This document shows, piece after piece, positions 45,205-54,652 of a DNA stretch of 64,000 nt. Each line of letters opens with the position of its first letter. The stretch's first letter is position 1. The DNA is from SZUA-36 sp963727635 (GTDB taxonomy: Bacteria > Pseudomonadota > Gammaproteobacteria > Xanthomonadales > SZUA-36). Under the pieces are notes generated by a model. That model had not been told where the DNA came from, did no database searches, and saw only the letters and a list, made by a program, of their open reading frames with translations. Location of the stretch: contig CAVSHP010000021.1 in assembly GCA_963727635.1 (NCBI GenBank), positions 186,001-250,000 of the forward strand. The letters run 5' to 3'. The position numbers were made by a program, and so were the translations under genes.

Positions 45205-48200
45205 ATGAGCATCACTGAACGAGCCGTTAAAAACCCTGCCGGCGTCGCCGTCGCAGTGGCCATTATCACCCTGTTTGGGTTGTTCAGCCTCAAGGGACTT
45301 CCGGTACAGCTATTCCCCGATATCGATCTGCCGCAGATCAGTGTATTTGCGGGCTGGCGCGCAGCCTCGCCACAGGAGGTCGAGTCGGAAATTCTCGACC
45401 CGATGGAAGAGGTGTTGCAGGGTTTGCCGGGTATGGAGGAGATGTCTTCCAATGCCTTCAACGGCGGCGCCTGGATCAACATGGAGTTCACGCTGGGCAC
45501 CGATATGCAGGCGACGCTGATGGAGGTCATCGGCCGGCTTAACCGTTTGCCCTCGATGCCCGCCGATTCCGATCCGCCGGTGGTCAACATGGGTGGTGGC
45601 GGCGGTGGCGGCGCCAACCAGGCATTGAGCTGGTTCTTCGTCCAGCTTTTACCCGGGACCAAGGGCAATATCGAAGACTACAGCCAGTTCATCATGGATA
45701 CGGTCAAGCCGAAACTGGAATCCATCGATGGCGTCGCCGGTGTTGAGATCAACGCGGGTGCGCCTGAAGAATTGCAGATCACCATCGACCCTTACCGGGC
45801 GGCGGAATACGGTATCGAACTGGGATCGGTCGCTGCCCGCGCCAGCCGTTCCACCGATGTCTCCGGCGGTTTTGTCGATGTTGGCCGGCGCCAGTACACG
45901 CTGCGTTTCGAAGGCCGTTACGACCCGATGCAATTCAAGGACATGATCCTCGAATGGCGCGAAGGACGGCCGATCCGGCTCGGTGATATCGCCGACGTAC
46001 AGGTCGCGCGCGGCAAGAAAACCCAGATCGCGATCCAGAACGGCAACCCGGCCATGAGCATGCGGGTCGATCGCGCCAACGGCGCCAATGTACTGGGTAC
46101 ACTGACCCGGGTCAAGGAGGCCGTAGCTGAATTACGCGAAGGGCCGCTGGCCGAAGCCGGCCTGGGTATTCAGCAGTCATTCGATGCTTCGGTGTTTATC
46201 AACCGCGCCGTCAACATGGTGACCAGCAACCTGTTGCTGGGCGTGTTGCTGGCAGTGGGTATGCTGTGGCTGTTCCTGCGGGATACGCGCGCCACCATAC
46301 TGATTGCCACGGCCATCCCGATTTCGCTGTTGTCCACGTTTATCGTGCTGCGACCTGACCGGGCGCAGCCTCAATGTGATCTCGCTGGCAGGGCTGGCAT
46401 TCGCGGTGGGCATGGTGCTGGATGCGGCTATCGTCGTCTCGGAAAACATCCTGCGCTTGCGTGAGCGCGGGGAAATTCCCACGATCGCTGCGCTGGCCGG
46501 CACCAGCCAGGTCAAGGGTGCATTGCTGGCGTCCACGGCCACCACCGTGGCCATTTTCCTGCCGGTCTTGTTTCTCAAGGATGTGGAAGGACAGCTATTC
46601 GCCGATCTCGCCCTGACCATCTCCATCGCGGTGGTGATTTCACTGGTGGTGGCGCTGACCATTTTGCCCACGGTTGCCGGCAGCTGGCTGAAACCGAAGA
46701 AACTGACCAAGGACGAGTCGCAGGGCTGGTCAAGGCTTGCCCATTCATTGATGCGGATGAGTTCAACCGGAAAACGCCGCGTGATCCTGATCGTCAGCCT
46801 GATTAGCGCGCCGCTGCTCGCTACCTGGCTGCTTTTCCCGCAGATGGATTACCTGCCGCCGGTCAAGCGTGATGCGGTCGATGCCTTTCTGCAGTTTCCG
46901 CCCGGTGCCAACGTGGAAACCAATGAAAAGGAAATCATCAGCAAGCTGGTGACCCGTCTGCAACCCTATATGGATGGTGTCAAGCAACCCGCACTGAAGA
47001 ATTACTACATCCTGACCTGGCCGGGTGGTGGCACCATCGGTGCACGCGCCCTGGATCAGAGCCGGGTTGGTGAATTGCTGGATATCGTCCGCAACGAAGT
47101 GCTGGTGGATATTCCCGATTTCCAGCGGTTTTGCCATGCAGGGCAACCTGTTTGGCGGTTTTGGCGGTGGCCGGGATATTTCCATGCACATACAGTCGGC
47201 GGACCAGGCGGACTTGTATGCCGCCGCGGGCGAGGCGCAGACCCGGTTGCAGGAGTCCTTCGCCGGCGCCAATGTGCAGACCTTTCCCAGTATTGAATTG
47301 GCCGAACCCGAACTGCGGGTGATCCCGGATGACTCGCGTATCAGCGAGGTGGGTATGGACCGGCGCGGTGTCGCATCGCTGATCCGGACCCTCGGCAACG
47401 GTCTGTGGCTGGGCGAGTATTTCAACGGTGAAAACCGCATGGATATCATCATGCGGGCGGCTGGCTGGGAGACCCCGGAACAACTGGCGACGACTCCGAT
47501 CATGACACCGGGCGGTGAAGTGGTGCCGCTGGGCGAACTGGTCAGCATCGAGCGCGCAACCGGACCGGGCCAGGTACGCAGGGTTAACGGCAGACGCACG
47601 GTCAGTGTCAACCTGAGCCCGCCGGATAATGTTTCACTGGAAACCGCCATTGCCCAGATCAAGTCGGATGTCGAACCCGGTCTGCGTGCGGTGTTGCCCG
47701 CAGACGGCTCCATCCAGTACGGCGGCAGCGCGGACAGCCTCAGCGAGGCGATTGAAACCATGGGCCAGAATTTCATCATCGCCATCTTCATCCTGTTCCT
47801 GTTGATGGCAGGGCTATTCCGCTCGCCGAAGGACAGTGCGCTGGTAATCCTGACCATACCGCTGGCGGGAGTCGGCGGTGTCATCGCCATCCAGGCCCTG
47901 AACCTGGTGACATTCCAGCCGATGGATCTGCTGACCATGATCGGTTTTATCATCCTGCTGGGCCTGGTGGTCAATAACGCGATCCTGCTGGTGGATCAGA
48001 CCCGCCAGGCCGAGCGCGCCGGAATGGATCGGCACGAGGCCGTCGAGAACGCATTGCGAATCCGCTTGCGGCCGATATTCATGAGTACTTTGACCAGTAT
48101 CTTTGGCATGTTGCCATTGTTGCTGCTGCCGGGTGAGGGCAGTGTCATCTATCGCGGCCTGGCGGCCTCGATCGTCGGCGGCATGACCTTCAGCCTGGTT

Positions 48201-48308
48201 TTCACATTATTGCTATTACCCTGCATGCTGCGTCTCGGCAAGGCAAAGCAGGTCGAAATTATTGCGCCGGAGATGGCGCACAGGACCACGCTGGAATCCG
48301 TGGCCTGA
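45205..48308 (+). CDS. RND multidrug-type efflux permease (two frameshifts)
   Basis: About 1034 residues: MSITERAVKNPAGVAVAVAIITLFGLFSLKGLPVQLFPDIDLPQISV (TM1 and porter start), then LFLRDTRATILIATAIPISLLSTF and SLAGLAFAVGMVLDAAIVVSENI (proton-relay Asp in TM4). The second half has FMSTLTSIFGMLPLLLLPGEG and LGLVVNNAILLVDQTRQAERAG. The subfamily differs from AcrB in having a G8-type loop (MGGGGGGGANQA). Frame changes near 46360 and 47130 interrupt it, with both halves otherwise intact. The adaptor follows after 14 bases, reversing the usual adaptor-permease order; no outer-membrane factor is present, so it probably uses a shared TolC. Confidence 0.85.
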
Positions 48309-48322
48309 TCAAGGAGGTTGGA

Positions 48323-49372
48323 ATGAATCGTTACACGAAATTAGCACTGGCTTTATGTCTGTTTCCGGCCGTGTCCTGGGCACAGGATGGTGGACAACAA
48401 CCCCCTGCGTCGCCGGTGATCGTCGAGGCGGCTCAACGCGATACCTTTTCGGCAACCCTGTGGGTATCCGGCACGGTCATCAGCCAGAATGATGCACGTA
48501 TCGCCGCAGAGACAGACGGTCGCATCACCTGGGTGGCTGACGTGGGTTCACGTATCGAGCAGGGGGAGGCAATCGCCCGAATCGACGCGGCAGATCTACA
48601 ATTGGAACTGGCCGACAGCGAGGCTCAACTGGACAGTCTGAAATCGCAACTCAAATTCCGCGACAGCAGCCTGCAGCGTCTGCAAAAGCTTGCTGACAGC
48701 AACAACGCGGCAGCGACCCAACTGGATGAAGCGCAGTCACAGCTGGATATGACCCGCCAGGACATCAAGCGGGCCGAGGTTGCCATTGCCCAGATCAAAC
48801 GCCGTATCAAGCAGACGGAAGTGCTCGCGCCCTTCCCCGGTATCGTCGTGGAACGGGTGGTGCAGGTCGGCGAATTTGTCAGCCGTGGCGCCCAGGTGGC
48901 GCGTCTGGTCGATACCGAACACCGGGAAATCCGCGCACAGGCGCCGCTCACGGTGGCGGACTGGTTACGTGAAGGGATGCAGGTTTCGGTTGAACATAAC
49001 AAACGTGAATCCCTGAGCCCGGTCAGTTATGTCATTCCGGTCGGTGACCAGCGTTCACGTATGTTGGAGGTACGTATTGCCGCGCTTGATCCTGCATGGA
49101 TCGTCGGTAGCCCCGTGCGCATAGCGTTGCCGAACAGCGAACCCCGTGAATTGGTTGCGATTCCGCGCGATGGACTGGTTTTACGTGGCAACAATATTTA
49201 CGTGATGCGGGTTAATAGCGACAACACCGTGGAAAAGGTTTCGGTTCAAACCGGCATCGGGCTCGGCGGGTTTGTCGAGGTCATCGGCAACGTCAACCAG
49301 GGCGACCGGATCATCACCCGGGGTGGCGAACGTGTCCAGGCCGGGCAGGTGGTGAGCATCTCCGACAGCTAA
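48323..49372 (+). CDS. RND efflux periplasmic adaptor
   Basis: 349 residues with a signal peptide (KLALALCLFPAVSWA). The lipoyl-like parts (VSGTVISQNDARIAAETDGRITWVADVGSRIEQGEAIARID and TEVLAPFPGIVVERVVQVGEFVSRGAQVARL) enclose an alpha-hairpin (about 90-160), followed by a beta-barrel and membrane-proximal domain. It has no lipobox, so it is probably periplasmic. AAGGAGG lies six bases before the ATG. It links the RND permease upstream to an outer-membrane channel encoded elsewhere. Uninterrupted. Confidence 0.88.
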   Translation: MNRYTKLALALCLFPAVSWAQDGGQQPPASPVIVEAAQRDTFSATLWVSGTVISQNDARIAAETDGRITWVADVGSRIEQGEAIARIDAADLQLELADSEAQLDSLKSQLKFRDSSLQRLQKLADSNNAAATQLDEAQSQLDMTRQDIKRAEVAIAQIKRRIKQTEVLAPFPGIVVERVVQVGEFVSRGAQVARLVDTEHREIRAQAPLTVADWLREGMQVSVEHNKRESLSPVSYVIPVGDQRSRMLEVRIAALDPAWIVGSPVRIALPNSEPRELVAIPRDGLVLRGNNIYVMRVNSDNTVEKVSVQTGIGLGGFVEVIGNVNQGDRIITRGGERVQAGQVVSISDS

Positions 49373-49424
49373 GTGGAGTAAGGGTGGCGTTTTAATTACG
49401 GGCGGACGGCCTCATACTTAAGGC

Positions 49425-50315
49425 ATGATCCATATCCCCTACGTCGAACCTGTTTTCCGGCCACCATCCGAAGCCCATAGCCTGATTTTGCAGGTCACCA
49501 TCGGCTGTAGTTGGAACAACTGCACATTTTGCGAAATGTATACCCAGCCGCAGAAATCGTTCCGGTTCAAGCCACAGGAAGACATCGAACAGGAACTCGC
49601 GGCAGTGGTTGAATCGGGTATGCCGGTCCGGCGTATTTTCCTGGCCGATGGCGATGCCATGACGCTGTCATTCCGGCGTTTGAAAATGATCATGCAGGCC
49701 ATCAAAAGGTACCTGCCGGGTGTTCAGCGTGTGTCTTCCTATTGTTTGCCGCGAAACCTGAAGAACAAGACCGTTGAAGAACTCGCTGAGCTGAACGGGA
49801 TGGGTCTCAGTCTTTTTTATGTCGGTTGTGAATCCGGCGACAACCTGGTGCTCGAACGGGTCAACAAGGGCGAAAGCTTTGATACCTCGCTGGCAGCCCT
49901 GCAAAAGATCAAAGGCCGCCGGCGCAAAAAGTTCGGTGATGATTCTCAACGGCATGGGTGGAAAAAAATACAGCGAGCAGCACGCGGTCAATTCGGCCCT
50001 CCTGATGAACGCGGCGCAACCGGAGTACCTGTCAACCCTGGTGGTCAGCTTCCCAACCGGTGTGGCACGCTATCAGCAGGGTTTTGGCGGAGAGTTCGAA
50101 GCGCTCGGCCAGGCGGGGCTATTCCAGGAGATGCTTTGGCTGTTGGATAAGCTGGAACTCGAAAATACGATTTTCCGAAGTGATCACGCCTCCAACTACC
50201 TGGTTCTGAAGGGGGTGTTGGGAAAGGACAAGACCCGCCTGTTCAAACCGTGCGTTCTGCGCTGGAACAACCGGGTTCCGTCAGGCTCCGCCAGGAATGG
50301 ATGCGCGGGCTCTAG
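49425..50315 (+). CDS. Radical SAM protein with a CX4CX2C cluster motif (two frameshifts)
   Basis: About 297 residues: IPYVEPVFRPPSEAHSLILQVTIGCSWNNCTFCEMYT, with an iron-sulfur site spaced C-x4-C-x2-C rather than the usual C-x3-C-x2-C. It continues RIFLADGDAMTLSFRRLKMIMQAI and ISSYCLPRNLKNKT, then GMGLSLFYVGCESGDNLVLERVNKG. After a frame change near 49925 come MILNGMGGKKYSEQHAVNSA and LVVSFPTG, and after another near 50240 the end LRQEWMRGL. It belongs to a radical SAM group with HemN-like layout; the substrate is unknown. It is separate from the RND adaptor by about 50 bases on the same strand. Confidence 0.78.
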
Positions 50316-50328
50316 GGAGAGTTCTCAA

Positions 50329-51192
50329 TCAGCCCAGTTCAAAGGTTGTGACCGCAAAGATTTCATGTTCCCGAAGCACCGGTTTCGGACCGAAGTACAT
50401 TTTCGCACAACCGAAAACCTCCTTCATGCCATGGCGTTGTGCGAGCAGCATGGCCGCCCGGTTGTTTTCCGGAACATCGATGTAGATGATTTCGCCGGGC
50501 GCCCGCGCGGATAAAGCCCGGAAAAGATCCTCGGCAATTCCAGGATTGTCTGCAAACAGCGGGCCGATCTTGATAACCCTTGCGGCAAGGCCGCATGACA
50601 CCGAATCCGCACCAGATGTCCGTCCTGAACAGAGCCGAGCGCATGCGCACCGGGTTGCTTCAGCCAGCGCCGCAGGAACTCGCTTCGGGGCGCCGGAAAA
50701 TGCGCGCGGTCGTAGGCATCTATCTCCGTAAAGTCAATATCAGCGAGCTCTTCGATACCGGCGCGGCACGGGGAAAGTCTGTGCGACGGTTTCATAACGC
50801 AGATCGCGACACGAAAACTTGAAACCGCCTTTCGCGTAGTAGGCCTGCATGTCGAACACGCCATCCATGCCGATCACCGCAGGTTTTTGAAGTCGTCCGA
50901 TCAGACGTTGCAGACGCGCATGCCAAAGCGTATTGCCCAGGCCTTTGCCCCTGTGGTCAGGGTGGATGATGAAAAACCCCATGAATCCATAGCGTCCGCC
51001 ATAACTGACAATTGAACCGCCACCGACCATCACGCCATCGAGTTCAGCCGCGATAAAACCCTCGGGATCGGTAGCCCAGAAAATTTCCGCATCCGCAAGA
51101 CCCGGGTTCCAGCCCTCTGCGGCAGCCCAGTCAACCAGCGTGTCCAGTTCCTCACGTTGCATATTGCGAATGACCAGTTCCGCATTGTCCAT
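50329..51192 (-). CDS. GNAT-family N-acetyltransferase, two-domain (two frameshifts)
   Basis: About 288 residues. The first half is a GNAT domain, MDNAELVIRNMQREELDTLVDWAAAEGWNPGLADAEIFW, with the acetyl-CoA loop FFIIHPDHRGKGLGNTLW. After frame changes near 50775 and 50600 a second GNAT-like half follows (IDFTEIDAYDRAHFPAPRSEFLRRWLKQP, IGPLFADNPGIAEDLFRALSARAPGEIIYIDVPENNRAAMLLAQRHGMKEVF). This tandem arrangement matches the YitH/HsdE-like acetyltransferases. Substrate unknown. It converges on the radical SAM gene with only 13 bases between them. Confidence 0.78.
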
Positions 51193-51380
51193 TCAGTTTC
51201 CCTGTTTTGATTCACGCATATCGCTTCAAGCCGGACCCCGGATTTTAACTGAAGTTGCTATAAATGTCGTGCCTTAAGTTTAGGAGAAGTGTCCCGGTTT
51301 TCCACCCTTGGCGGAATTACACTGAAAATGCGTCGCCAAAAGGGGCCCTTGTCTTTAGGCCAGGCGCATTAAATTATGAC

Positions 51381-52592
51381 TTAAACCGTCCTGGTTGCGA
51401 CCGCCGGCGGCACCGATGAAGCCCTTCTTGCCGGGCCAAAAACCGCTGCCTGTCCGACCGCGAGTAACATCAGCATGGCGACGGGTACCAGGTACCAGGC
51501 AACCCGCGTCAGGCTGAAGGTCTCGATCAGGACGATGTTCAGGCCAACGGTCAGGGCGGCGCCGATCAGGACTCCGACCAGGCTGATCAGGAAGTTCTCG
51601 GTCATGAAATAACGCATGATTGCAAGCCGGGTGGCCCCCAGCGCCCGCCTGGTGCCGATCTGCCTGGTGCGGCGGTTGACGCTGAAACTCGCCAGCCCGA
51701 CGATACCCAGCGAGGTGATCGCGATCAGCAGTGTGATGGTAAAAGTCAGTATCTTGATCATTGCGGAGTCCTGGCGGTAACTTCTTTCCCGTGTTTCATC
51801 CATGGTCCGCATGGAGCGCACGATACGACCCTTGTTTGAGTCCGCGAGGAACTTCTCAACCTGTGGCATCAATTCATCACGTTTGCCGGGTTCGGTGCGG
51901 ATGATGTAGCGGGTGCCGTTAAACAGGGTGTGACTGGGTGTCAGCATGACACGTTCGACACCGTCCCAGCCATTCCACGGCGCCTGCATCTGCTCGATGA
52001 TGCCGGTAATGGTCATCGGTTCGTTATCATTGATATACACCGTTTTGCCGAGGGCGCTATCCGGATCATCGGGATACAGTGAAGCAGCCATTGCACGGGT
52101 GATGATGGTCTTGTCAGGCCACTGGGTATCGCCCCTTTCACGCCATCCAATGTCGGTTGCGCTGAAGTTTTCTCCCGCCAGCAATTTGAGGCCAAAAGTG
52201 TCCAGGCCGTGTTCGTCGACGAAATAGACAGCCACACCGGTACCGTCGATTTCCTCGCCGGGTTCGGTCTGGAGTCCCATGGACCAACCCCCGTCCGACA
52301 AAGGCATGGAGTTCGTCTGAATGGCATCGACAACACCCGGCATGGCACGTATTGCGGCGAGATCTGCTTCGATGGTTGCCCGTTCGTTGAAATCCTCGGC
52401 AAAACCGATGCTCGAAATGGCAAAAATATTGTGTTCATCAATGCCGCTGGGTCTTGCCATCATGCGGCTGCGTTCCTGCATGATGGAAACGGCATTGACC
52501 ATGATTGCCATGGTGACGGCCATTTGCAGCGCGATCAGAATTGCGCCGGTCTTGTTGCGTAACATCGCACGCCAGATTGGTCCAATTTCCAT
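51381..52592 (-). CDS. ABC transporter permease, MacB/FtsX-like (second permease)
   Basis: 404 residues from MEIGPIWRAMLRNKTGAILIALQMAVTMAIMVNAVSIMQERSR. One N-terminal helix, a long periplasmic MacB-type core domain (about 45-275), then three C-terminal helices. The FtsX signature is ILTFTITLLIAITSLGIVGLASFSVNRRTRQIGTRRALGATR. It starts 12 bases after the sister permease gene, with which it would form a heterodimer. Uninterrupted. Last gene of the four-gene operon. Confidence 0.85.
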   Translation of the reverse strand: MEIGPIWRAMLRNKTGAILIALQMAVTMAIMVNAVSIMQERSRMMARPSGIDEHNIFAISSIGFAEDFNERATIEADLAAIRAMPGVVDAIQTNSMPLSDGGWSMGLQTEPGEEIDGTGVAVYFVDEHGLDTFGLKLLAGENFSATDIGWRERGDTQWPDKTIITRAMAASLYPDDPDSALGKTVYINDNEPMTITGIIEQMQAPWNGWDGVERVMLTPSHTLFNGTRYIIRTEPGKRDELMPQVEKFLADSNKGRIVRSMRTMDETRERSYRQDSAMIKILTFTITLLIAITSLGIVGLASFSVNRRTRQIGTRRALGATRLAIMRYFMTENFLISLVGVLIGAALTVGLNIVLIETFSLTRVAWYLVPVAMLMLLAVGQAAVFGPARRASSVPPAVATRTV

Positions 52593-52603
52593 AATCCGTC
52601 TTC

Positions 52604-53917
52604 CTATTGAATTTTCAGCTGGCTGGCCGGTGCGATACGACACGCCCGCCAGGTGGGGTACAGACCGGCCAGCAGCGCAGATACGATGGCCAGGCAGATG
52701 GCGGTCACGACCATTACCCAATCCATACTGACCAGGTTTTTGACAATATCCTGAAACAGCATCTCGATTCCGCGCAGGCCAAGCCAGGTCAAACCGAGAC
52801 CCAGGATGCCACCGCCCAGGCCAATCAGGCCGGATTCGATCATGTGCTGGATAAACAGGCTGGATTTTGAAGCCCCGAGCGCCCTGCGCAGGGAAATATC
52901 CGTGGATTTACCCATGAATTTCGCCAGCAAAAGACCAATCGTATTGAGCAGGCAAACCACCAGGAACAACAGCGAAAGCCCCAGCATGACCTGTGCGTCA
53001 TCCTCGACGACTTTCTGGTTTTCCATCCATTCCATGACGTTGCTCAGATGGTTGTTCATCGGTCTGGGGAACCGCCCGAGCGCTTTCTGCTGTTCAACAT
53101 AGGCATTCAAAAACGCCATGTAGTCCTGCTTCTCGGTATCGTTTCTCAGTTCCGCCCAGAACTGTATCCAGACGCATTCCGAATTCAGAAATGCCTTGAA
53201 GCCATCCCCGTCAGGCATTTTCCAGCAATTGGTATTGCCATTTTGCGGGAACTCATATTCCACCGCCACGTTGAACGGGATGAATATGTCCTCTGCTGTG
53301 CCAAAGGCACTGTTGGTGACGTCATAGAACTTGGGTACCGGCTGGTATTCGTCCAGCACACCGACGACTTTGAAGTCCATGCCGTTAAGACGCAGGCTGC
53401 GGCCGACTGAGTTCTCACCGCCAAATACCCGTTCGTTGATTTCCTTGCTGAGCACGACCACGCGTTCAAGATTGTGATCGGCGGCATCATCCCAGCCGCT
53501 GCCATAGATGAACGGCAAATCGAACATCGGGAAGAAATCGGCCCAGGTATCGCGCGTATCGACGGAAAATGGCCTTTCATCTTCACCCTGTGGCTCAAGT
53601 ACGAGGCCGGAGCGGTTGCTGGCGACCTGCCGATAGGCCTTGCCTGCCTTCATCAGGGCCATGGCGTCGAGGTAGGTCACCTGGTCAGGTGCTTCGAATC
53701 CGTCTTCCTCCTGCTCATTGGGATCCCAGCTATCGAGTTGCACGTAAAATAACTGATCTGATTTATGCGGGATCGGATTGCTCGACATGATGTAATTGAC
53801 CGTGATAATGGTCATACTGGCGCCGATCCCGACGGCAATTGCAGCGATCATCAATGCGCTAAGCAGCGGGTTACGCTTGATGCTGAGCCAACCGAGCTTT
53901 AGGTAATAGGAAAACAT
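52604..53917 (-). CDS. ABC transporter permease, MacB/FtsX-like (first permease)
   Basis: 437 residues. The N-terminal helix is LLSALMIAAIAVGIGASMTIITVNYIMS, followed by a periplasmic core domain of about 250 residues. Three C-terminal helices include LSLLFLVVCLLNTIGLLLAKFMGKSTDISLRRALGASKSSLF, the FtsX-like coupling region. It is paired with a second permease, suggesting heterodimeric MacB-type machinery that works by mechanotransmission with a periplasmic adaptor rather than classical transport. It follows the ATPase gene by 10 bases. Uninterrupted. Confidence 0.85.
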   Translation of the reverse strand: MFSYYLKLGWLSIKRNPLLSALMIAAIAVGIGASMTIITVNYIMSSNPIPHKSDQLFYVQLDSWDPNEQEEDGFEAPDQVTYLDAMALMKAGKAYRQVASNRSGLVLEPQGEDERPFSVDTRDTWADFFPMFDLPFIYGSGWDDAADHNLERVVVLSKEINERVFGGENSVGRSLRLNGMDFKVVGVLDEYQPVPKFYDVTNSAFGTAEDIFIPFNVAVEYEFPQNGNTNCWKMPDGDGFKAFLNSECVWIQFWAELRNDTEKQDYMAFLNAYVEQQKALGRFPRPMNNHLSNVMEWMENQKVVEDDAQVMLGLSLLFLVVCLLNTIGLLLAKFMGKSTDISLRRALGASKSSLFIQHMIESGLIGLGGGILGLGLTWLGLRGIEMLFQDIVKNLVSMDWVMVVTAICLAIVSALLAGLYPTWRACRIAPASQLKIQ

Positions 53918-53927
53918 ACGCTGCTCC

Positions 53928-54629
53928 TCAGGATCTTACGGCGTGTGCAACTACAACGTCCGGAGCAACATCGCTGACCCGTCCATCGAGTATGTGGACG
54001 TTACGGCTGGCCATTTCCGCCAGCGCCGGGTCATGGGTCACCATGATGATGGTGGTGCCGTTACGATTGATCTCGGAAATCAGTTCCATGACACTCATGG
54101 CCATATGCGAGTCGAGGTTGCCGGTTGGTTCATCAGCGAGTAAAAACCGGGGTTCGCCGGCAAGTGCACGGGCGATGGCAACGCGTTGCTGCTGACCACC
54201 TGACAACTGCGAGGGCAGGTGCTTCATACGCGAAGCCAGGCCGACCGTCTCGAGGACTTTTTCAATGCGGCGTTTGCGCTCAGCCGAATTGAAGCCGCGA
54301 TAACGCAACGGCACATCGACATTGTCGAACAGGTTGAGATCGGGGATCAGGTTGAAACTCTGGAACACGAAGCCGATCTTTTCGTTACGCACCTTTGAAG
54401 ACTCGCTGTCGGAGAGGGCGGAAACATCCCGGCCATCCAGTTCATAACGCCCGGCGTTGAAACTCTCGAGCAGGCCTGCAATATTGAGGAATGTGGTCTT
54501 TCCTGAACCGGAAGGTCCTGTGACCGAAATGAATTCACCTTCCTCGACCTCGAGTGAAAATTCCCTGAGGGCGTGTGTTTCCACCATGCCGGCCCGATAA
54601 ACCTTGGATATATTCTGCATACTGAGCAT
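53928..54629 (-). CDS. ABC transporter ATPase, MacB/LolD type
   Basis: 233 residues: MLSMQNISKVYRAGMVETHALREFSLEVEEGEFISVTGPSGSGKTTFLN (Walker A GPSGSGKT), Q-loop GFVFQSFNLIPDLN, signature LSGGQQQR, Walker B RFLLADEPTGNLD and H-loop VTHDPA. LADEPTGNLD is typical of the MacB/LolD/YknY group. It energises the two MacB-like permeases encoded downstream. The start lies 23 bases after the adaptor stop. Confidence 0.92.
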   Translation of the reverse strand: MLSMQNISKVYRAGMVETHALREFSLEVEEGEFISVTGPSGSGKTTFLNIAGLLESFNAGRYELDGRDVSALSDSESSKVRNEKIGFVFQSFNLIPDLNLFDNVDVPLRYRGFNSAERKRRIEKVLETVGLASRMKHLPSQLSGGQQQRVAIARALAGEPRFLLADEPTGNLDSHMAMSVMELISEINRNGTTIIMVTHDPALAEMASRNVHILDGRVSDVAPDVVVAHAVRS

Positions 54630-54652
54630 CTGTTTACTCCTTTGTTTTCTGT

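Noticed and set aside
53690..53710. TTCGAATCC-like T-loop string suggesting a tRNA
   Set aside because: It lies inside the ABC permease gene with no acceptor or anticodon stem around it.
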